DNA from: DASQHW01 sp038209365
GTDB taxonomy: Bacteria > Actinomycetota > Acidimicrobiia > IMCC26256 > PALSA-610
Reading direction: 5' to 3'
Assembly (NCBI GenBank): GCA_038209365.1
Contig: JBBQXS010000014.1
Location: 33,248-97,247, forward strand
DNA length: 64,000 bases
Shown here: one piece after another, positions 58,888 through 64,000 of the stretch
Numbering within the stretch: position 1 is the stretch's first letter
Layout: each line of letters begins with the position of its first letter
Notes under the pieces: generated by a model
The model's database searches: none
Told to the model about the DNA's origin: nothing
Seen by the model: the letters and a program-made list of their open reading frames with translations, nothing else
Made by a program: the position numbers and the translations under genes

Positions 58888-61800
58888 GTGCTCATCGGCC
58901 GCGAGCGTCAGGTACGGCAACTGCGCTCGTACATGGAGGGAGTTGCCGGCGGTCGCGGCGGATTGGTGCTCGTCGTCGGCGAGGCAGGCGCCGGCAAGAC
59001 CCGCCTCGCCGAAGAAGCGATCGCGCTCGCCGTCGACCACGGTGTCGACGCGCATCGCGTCACCTGTTGGGCGGAGGCCGGCGCGCCGCCGTTCTGGCCG
59101 TGGTCGCAGCTGCTCGTCGAGCTCGGCGCAGACCCCTTGGATGTCGCCACCGATGGCGCATCCGACGATTCGGACCACGAGCTCGCGCGCTTTCGTCTGT
59201 TCTCGACGGTGGCCGAGACCCTCCGGGTGCTCGCCGGCGAACAACCGCGTCTACTGGTCGTCGACGACCTGCACTGGGCCGATCCGCCGTCGATCCGACT
59301 CCTGACGTTTCTCGCCCCGCTGCTGCGCGACGCTGCGCTCATCGTCCTCGCGACGTATCGCGACGGAGACGCAACCGGGCCGGCGGATGTTGCGGCGGTG
59401 CTGCCCGATCTCGTGCGGCACGGCGCGAAGCTCGCCGTCCCGCCGCTCGAACGGAGCCAGCTCGGGCAGTTCGTCGCCGATCTCGTTGGCAACACGGTCG
59501 CCGAGGAATTGGTCACGCGTCTGCATGAGTTGACGGCGGGGAATCCACTCTTCGCCCGCGAAGTCGTGAGCCTCCTGGACGCGCAGGGTGCGCTCGACGC
59601 CGTCGAGGCGACCGAGTTGCCATTTCCGGAGAGCGTGCGCGTGACGCTTACCCGGCGACTCGACACCGTGTCGTCACCGTGCCGGGACGCGTTGGGCGTG
59701 GCGTCGGTCGTGGGCGTCGAATTCGGTGTGGAAGTCGTATGCGAGACCACCACACTCGAGACCGCCGCGTTCCTGAAGGTGCTGGACGAAGCCGAGGCCG
59801 CGCGGCTCGTGCGCGATGCCGGGCACGGACACTTCGCGTTCACGCATCCATTGATACGCGAGACTGCCTATCGCGAGCTGGGTCTTGCACGACGGGTACG
59901 GTTACACGAAGAGGTGGCGAAAGCGCTCGAGCGTCTCGACGCGCGCGGCGGCCATGTCGACGCCGCCGAGCTTGCCCACCACTTCCGCAAGGCGTCGCCC
60001 GGGGGAAATGCCGGGAAGGCGGTCTCGTATTCCGAAGAGGCCGGTCGGCGCGGCATGGCGATGCTCGCGTACGAAGCGGCCGTCGCCCACTTCGAACACG
60101 CCTTGGAGACCTTGACACTGTGTCCACCCGATGCGGCGCATCAGACCGATCTCCTTCTGCAACTGGGTGACGCTCGCCTCGCCGCCGGAGATCTGCCCCA
60201 GGCTCGGCTCGCGTTCGACGCGGCGGCTCACGTTGCGCGGGAGCGGCATTTTCCCCACCGGCTCGCGCGGGCGGCACTGGGTTGCGGGTCCGGCACCGGC
60301 GGATTCGAAGTGCCCCCGTTCGACGCCGCCCAGATCGAGCTGCTGCGAGAAGCGCTCGAGGCGCTCGGTGATTCGGATCCCACGACCCGCGCCTGGCTGC
60401 TCGCGCGCTTGTCGGTCGCATTGTCGATGGAAGGACCGGAGACCGAACGCCGCGCGCTCAGCGACGAGGCGGTCGCGCTCTCACGGATCGCCGCCGACGA
60501 TCGAGCCCTCGCGTACGCGCTCGCGGCCCATTGTGACGTCATCCCCGGGCCGGAGTTCTGCGACGCGCGCGTCGCGGAGGCGGGCGAGATCGTCACGCTC
60601 GCGCGGCTGCAAGGCGATGCGCGCGCCGAGCTGCTGGGCCGCCGGCTGCGCGTGCTCGCCCTCGCCGAGCTCGGCCGGTTCGTCGAGATGGATGCCGAGG
60701 TGGACGCATACGCGCGCGTCTCCGACGGGATTCGACAGCCGCTCTATGCCTGGTACGTGCCACTGTGGCGCGGGATGCGGGCACTGATGGACGGACGGTT
60801 CGACGACGCAGCCGAATGGTGCACCGAGGCTGAAGCGATCGGCGTCAGGGCGCACAGCGAGAACGCGGAGATGTTGACGCTCTCATTGCAACTGTGGTGG
60901 CTGATTCACGCCGATATGCCGGACGAGGCGTACGCGCGCGCCCTCGGCATCTCCGAACGCTGGCACGACCTCGCGTTCATGGTGCGGCCCGGCACCGCGA
61001 TGGCTGCGGCGCGCGCCGGCCGCCTCGACGAAGCGCGGTCGCTGCTCGACGCCGTCGACCTCGACAACCGGTCGCCGTACGGGGCCGAGTGGTTGCCATC
61101 GCTGGCAATGGCGGCGGAGGCCGCGGCGCGCATCGGTGGGCATCCACTTGCGCCACGGCTCTACGACTGCCTTCTGCCGTTCCGCCATCTCTACGCGATC
61201 GACGGGATCGCGGCCGCGAACTACGGCTCGGTCGAGCGCCCCCTGGGCCTGCTCGCCGCGACGCTCGGCCGTCGCGATGACGCCCGCGCGCACCTCGAAG
61301 CGGCGCTTGCGAACCACCGTGGCGTGCATGCCCCGGTGCTCGTGGAGACCACGCGGGTCGAACTCGAGGGACTCTTCGGAGGTTCGGACCCGACGCCTCG
61401 AGCGCGGGCCGGGGTCCTGCGCCGCGAAGGCGAAGTATGGGCACTGTCGTACGAAGGCCGCACCGTGCGCCTCCGGCACACGAAGGGCATCGGCGACATC
61501 GCGCGCCTGCTCGCACAGCCGGGACGTGAGATCCCGGTGCTGGATCTGGCAAGCGAGGGGCAGGCCCTGACACAGGGTGATACCGGCCCGCGACTCGATG
61601 CGACCGCGCGGGACACGTACAAGCGACGCCTCGTCGAGCTCGAGGGCGACATCGATGACGCCGACGCCGCCTCGGACACCGGCAGGTCCGAGCGGCTCCA
61701 CGCGGAACGGGACGCGCTGCTCGCGGAGCTGTCGGGTGCGTACGGTCTCGGTGGCCGGGCCCGCCGATCCGGTGACCCGGCCGAGCGCGCCCGTTCGGCG

Positions 61801-61950
61801 GTCACGCAGCGGATACGAGATGCGATGACACGCATCGAAGCCGAGCACCCGTCGCTGGGAGCGCATCTGCGGCGGGCGGTGCGGACGGGGCTCTTCTGCG
61901 TGTACGAGCCCGACGGGCCGGTGGATTGGGAGATCGTCTCACAGCGGTAA
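58888..61950 (+). CDS. Large MalT-like AAA ATPase (STAND type) with a conserved C-terminal domain
   Basis: A 1020-residue cytoplasmic protein. It opens with IGRERQV and a P-loop GEAGAGKTR near residue 35, Walker B LLVVDDLHWAD near 130 and SIRLLTFLAPLL. The winged-helix NACHT-like and ARC segments follow, then about 500 residues of TPR-like helices. The C-terminal 200 residues (EVWALSYEGRTVRLRHTKG, ARLLAQPGREIPVLDL, then a charged helical stretch ending FCVYEPDGP) form a domain recurrent in actinobacterial STAND ATPases. There is no LuxR helix-turn-helix, so it probably signals through this domain or a partner. It precedes a methyltransferase gene. Confidence 0.78.
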   Translation: MLIGRERQVRQLRSYMEGVAGGRGGLVLVVGEAGAGKTRLAEEAIALAVDHGVDAHRVTCWAEAGAPPFWPWSQLLVELGADPLDVATDGASDDSDHELARFRLFSTVAETLRVLAGEQPRLLVVDDLHWADPPSIRLLTFLAPLLRDAALIVLATYRDGDATGPADVAAVLPDLVRHGAKLAVPPLERSQLGQFVADLVGNTVAEELVTRLHELTAGNPLFAREVVSLLDAQGALDAVEATELPFPESVRVTLTRRLDTVSSPCRDALGVASVVGVEFGVEVVCETTTLETAAFLKVLDEAEAARLVRDAGHGHFAFTHPLIRETAYRELGLARRVRLHEEVAKALERLDARGGHVDAAELAHHFRKASPGGNAGKAVSYSEEAGRRGMAMLAYEAAVAHFEHALETLTLCPPDAAHQTDLLLQLGDARLAAGDLPQARLAFDAAAHVARERHFPHRLARAALGCGSGTGGFEVPPFDAAQIELLREALEALGDSDPTTRAWLLARLSVALSMEGPETERRALSDEAVALSRIAADDRALAYALAAHCDVIPGPEFCDARVAEAGEIVTLARLQGDARAELLGRRLRVLALAELGRFVEMDAEVDAYARVSDGIRQPLYAWYVPLWRGMRALMDGRFDDAAEWCTEAEAIGVRAHSENAEMLTLSLQLWWLIHADMPDEAYARALGISERWHDLAFMVRPGTAMAAARAGRLDEARSLLDAVDLDNRSPYGAEWLPSLAMAAEAAARIGGHPLAPRLYDCLLPFRHLYAIDGIAAANYGSVERPLGLLAATLGRRDDARAHLEAALANHRGVHAPVLVETTRVELEGLFGGSDPTPRARAGVLRREGEVWALSYEGRTVRLRHTKGIGDIARLLAQPGREIPVLDLASEGQALTQGDTGPRLDATARDTYKRRLVELEGDIDDADAASDTGRSERLHAERDALLAELSGAYGLGGRARRSGDPAERARSAVTQRIRDAMTRIEAEHPSLGAHLRRAVRTGLFCVYEPDGPVDWEIVSQR

Positions 61951-62009
61951 GGCGCGTTCTCACGCCCTTCGAGTGACGCCCGTCCGCGGCGGACCCGAGG
62001 AGACGAACC

Positions 62010-63116
62010 ATGACGACCACGCCCGTGCAAGAAGATGTCGAAGCCCAGGTCGGCGCCCTCGCGGAGCGTCTGTTCAGCGGTGGCATCGCCGCGCTGGAGG
62101 CGTTGTCGATCCACGTCGGCACGCAACTCGGCCTCTACCGGCTCATCTACGAGCGTGGGCCGAGTACCTCCGCCGAGGTCGCACAAGCCGCGGGAATACA
62201 CGAGCGGTACGCGCGGGAGTGGCTCGAGCAGCAGGCAACCGCCGAGCTCATCGACGTCGACGACCCGACCGCGACCGCCGACCAACGTCGCTATGCAGTC
62301 TCCGACGCGCAAGCCGCGGTGCTCGTCGACGAGACCAGCTTGGCGTACCTCGCGCCCGCGGGCGGCTTCCTCGTCAGCTTTGCCAACGTGATGCCCCAGC
62401 TCCTCGACGCGTACCGGTCGGGCGGGGGCGTCGCGTACGGCGACTATGGCACCGAGATGCGCGAGGCCCAAGCGGCATTCAACCGGCCCGGCTTCCAGTC
62501 GTTGCTCGCAAGCGAGTGGCTCGCGAACGGCGCACCGGATGTCCACGAACGGCTCGCGGCTCACGCGGATGCCGCCATCCTCGACGTGGGTTGTGGCCTC
62601 GGCTGGTCGACGATCGCGTTCGCGACGGCGTACCCGAATGCCACAGTCGTGGGTGTCGATCTCGACGAACCGTCGATCGAGGCGGCGCGGCGCAACGCCA
62701 AGGAGCATGGTGTCGACGACCGGATCACCTTCCTCGTCGCAGACGCCGCGGATCCGCGCTTCGGCGAGCGCTTCGACGTCGTGTGCATCCTCGAGGCGCT
62801 GCACGACCTCTCGCGACCGGTCGACGTGCTGAAGGCGATGCGGAACGCACGCGCCGACGGGGGCACCGTGATCGTGATGGACGAGCGGGTGGCGGACAGC
62901 TTCGGTGCGATCGGTGACCCGGTCGAGCGGTTCATGTACGCGGCGAGCGTGTTGCACTGCCTCCCCGCCGGGATGGCGGAACAGCCTTCCGCGGCAACCG
63001 GCACCGTGATGCGCGTCGACACCGTGCGCCGTTACGCAACCGAGGCCGGCTTCGCAAACGTCGAAGTCCTGCCCATCGAGCACGACTTCTTCCGCTTCTA
63101 CCGGCTCGTTGGATGA
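62010..63116 (+). CDS. SAM-dependent methyltransferase with N-terminal winged helix
   Basis: A 368-residue class I methyltransferase. The N-terminal about 120 residues form a winged-helix dimerisation domain (LSIHVGTQLGLYRLIY, ERYAREWLEQQATAELI) as in the Rv2258c/RebM-like group. The SAM domain has motif I LDVGCGLGWSTIAFA near 190, motif II VVGVDLDE and motif IV VVCILEALHDLSRP. The substrate is probably a small molecule. GAGGAGACGA is a good SD for the ATG. It is tightly packed with the next two genes, suggesting one operon. Confidence 0.83.
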   Translation: MTTTPVQEDVEAQVGALAERLFSGGIAALEALSIHVGTQLGLYRLIYERGPSTSAEVAQAAGIHERYAREWLEQQATAELIDVDDPTATADQRRYAVSDAQAAVLVDETSLAYLAPAGGFLVSFANVMPQLLDAYRSGGGVAYGDYGTEMREAQAAFNRPGFQSLLASEWLANGAPDVHERLAAHADAAILDVGCGLGWSTIAFATAYPNATVVGVDLDEPSIEAARRNAKEHGVDDRITFLVADAADPRFGERFDVVCILEALHDLSRPVDVLKAMRNARADGGTVIVMDERVADSFGAIGDPVERFMYAASVLHCLPAGMAEQPSAATGTVMRVDTVRRYATEAGFANVEVLPIEHDFFRFYRLVG

Positions 63117-63129
63117 GGGGGTCTGTCCG

Positions 63130-63564
63130 ATGACGGTCACGATTCCGACGACCGAGTGGGTGGTGGATTGTCTGCGCACTGCCGATCTCGGTCGGATCGC
63201 GCAGCGGTACGCCGGCAACGTGCTGCTCGACCTCGACATGCCGATGTGGCGGGTACAGCTCCAAGGCCGCGACGCGGCATCGCAGGTGCTCGAGGAGCAA
63301 CTCCGCGAGCTGCCGAACCTCCGCACGACGTGGGTCCGGGCAACACTCGCCGACGACACGGTCGTGGCGGAGTACGAGTTGCGGTGGGACGGCCCCGACG
63401 GTGAGCACCTTTCGCGAGCTGTGAGCATCTTCCGCTTGGCCGCCGACCAGATCACCGAGCACAGCGATTACTGCTGCGGCGCGTGGACGCCGCAGGACAT
63501 CGCGAGGAACAAGGCCGAAGCACCGATTGTGCGTTGGAAGCCGACGACAGGAGGACCAGAGTGA
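63130..63564 (+). CDS. NTF2/SnoaL-like small protein
   Basis: A 144-residue cone-shaped alpha+beta barrel candidate: an N-terminal helix pair (TEWVVDCLRTADLGRIAQRYA), then alternating strands with VQLQGRDAASQVLEEQL and VVAEYELRWDG. Fold assignment to the SnoaL/NTF2 group is by pattern only. Such proteins act as ketosteroid-isomerase-like or cyclase enzymes. GAGGGGG is the SD for ATG 63130; an in-frame GTG at 63109 would overlap the methyltransferase. It overlaps the next gene by four bases. Confidence 0.65.
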   Translation: MTVTIPTTEWVVDCLRTADLGRIAQRYAGNVLLDLDMPMWRVQLQGRDAASQVLEEQLRELPNLRTTWVRATLADDTVVAEYELRWDGPDGEHLSRAVSIFRLAADQITEHSDYCCGAWTPQDIARNKAEAPIVRWKPTTGGPE

Positions 63565-63857
63565 AGTTCGTGCAGATCATCGAATTTCAGACCTCGCGTA
63601 TCGACGAGATGGACGCGCTCGAGGAGCGGTGGCTCAAGGCCACCGAGGGCAAGCGGACACTCCAACGCCAGGTGAAAGCGCGCGACCTCGACCGCCCGAA
63701 CACGTATGTGCTCGTCGCCGAGTTCCCGTCCCGTGAAGCGGCGACGAAGAACAATGAATTGCCCGAGACCCAGGAGATCGCCGAGAAGATGGCGAAGCTC
63801 GCGGACGGCGCACCGACCTATCGCAACCTCGAAGTGCTCGACGAGCGGACCGTGTGA
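63561..63857 (+). CDS. Small ABM-like dimeric alpha/beta-barrel protein
   Basis: A 98-residue protein beginning KFVQIIEFQTSR, with alternating strands and helices (YVLVAEFPSREAA, YRNLEVLDERTV). That suggests the ferredoxin-like fold of antibiotic-biosynthesis monooxygenase or related proteins. Sequence identity to a named family is not certain. AGGAGG stands 6 bases before the GTG. Together with the preceding methyltransferase and NTF2-like genes it forms a three-gene unit that ends at an insertion-sequence end. Confidence 0.65.
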   Translation: MKFVQIIEFQTSRIDEMDALEERWLKATEGKRTLQRQVKARDLDRPNTYVLVAEFPSREAATKNNELPETQEIAEKMAKLADGAPTYRNLEVLDERTV

Positions 63858-63866
63858 AGCGCTAGT

Positions 63867-64000
63867 TGTAATGCCCACGGACGTTGTTGAGGGGATCCGC
63901 TGAGAGAAGGGCCTCCGCGAGTAGGTGTGGAGCTGCTGAAGCATCACACCGATCTCGGGAGGCCCTCTTGAAGTATCACGCTAACGCGAAGTTGACCGTG
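63867..64000 (+). mobile_element. Left end of an IS481-like insertion sequence, running off the window
   Basis: TGTAATGCCCACGG at 63867 starts with the TGT typical of IS481 terminal repeats. It is followed by an inverted repeat (GGGCCTCC with GGGAGGCCC) and the start of a transposase-like frame. Its right end and any target duplication lie outside the window, so the boundary is provisional. It sits ten bases after the stop of the preceding gene. Confidence 0.6.
63968..64000 (+). CDS. IS481-type transposase, first 11 codons
   Basis: A TTG start is followed by KYHANAKLTV, which resembles the N-terminus of IS481 transposases (HANAKLTP type), after which the window ends. Only the first helix of the winged-helix DNA-binding domain can be seen. 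The catalytic DDE domain is outside. A GGGCCTCC/GGGAGGCCC inverted repeat immediately precedes the start and may limit expression. Confidence 0.5.
   Translation, partial: MKYHANAKLTV

Noticed and set aside
1..64000. tRNA or rRNA genes
   Set aside because: All gaps between genes are short and none shows a cloverleaf or rRNA-like block.

Overview
The window is very GC-rich, densely coded and almost free of mobile DNA. It looks like the chromosome of an actinomycete-type bacterium. Supporting signs are the lexA / LysM protein / nrdR order known from mycobacteria and corynebacteria, SOS boxes of the CGAAC-N4-GTTCG type, a B12-dependent class II ribonucleotide reductase, many GTG and TTG starts, and several genes that appear leaderless (a TANNNT -10 element 6-8 bases before the start codon). 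The gene mix would fit an uncultured deep-branching actinobacterium such as a member of the Acidimicrobiia. That placement is inference from gene content, not a computed phylogeny.

Layout. 1-550: end of an ATP-dependent DNA ligase. 590-10840: translation and RNA-modification operon rimP-nusA-infB-(ArsB-like permease)-ylxP-rbfA-nrnA-truB-ribF-rpsO; ylxR is missing and a permease sits in the middle. 10960-14760: pnp and an M16 peptidase. 14764-17441: an acyl-CoA dehydrogenase on the minus strand, a 51-bp tandem repeat, and dapB. 17524-22337: complete branched-chain-amino-acid-type ABC importer livG-F-H-M-K. 22331-25343: biotin genes bioA-bioF-bioD on the minus strand. 25390-28804: two TetR regulators, a diiron ferritin-like protein and an acyl desaturase with a palindromic operator. 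28841-33765: RNase J, an SDR enzyme, and ftsK interrupted by one in-frame stop codon. 33826-34736: two small minus-strand genes.

34880-38983: rimO-pgsA-cinA-VOC protein-thpR. 39110-47917: recA with a perfect SOS box, miaB, miaA, dapF, hflX, dapC, dapD, dapE. 47925-53082: lexA divergent from a LysM division inhibitor, then nrdR and nrdJ; nrdJ carries a 145-residue mini-intein at a catalytic cysteine. 53161-61950: MBL hydrolase, SDR, a biotinyl-carboxyltransferase fusion, a SpoIIE-type phosphatase, an isocitrate-lyase-family enzyme and a large MalT-like ATPase. 62010-63857: a methyltransferase with two small alpha/beta-barrel-type proteins. 63867-64000: the left end of an IS481-like element running off the window.

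How the genes work together. dapB, dapF, dapC, dapD and dapE make up most of the succinylase route to meso-diaminopimelate and lysine. lexA, recA and the LysM gene form an SOS group sharing one operator sequence. nrdR probably represses nrdJ through sites in the nrdJ leader. bioADF make biotin, which the carboxylase fusion and its partners need. RimP, NusA, IF2, RbfA, TruB, S15, PNPase and RNase J form the RNA and ribosome housekeeping core.
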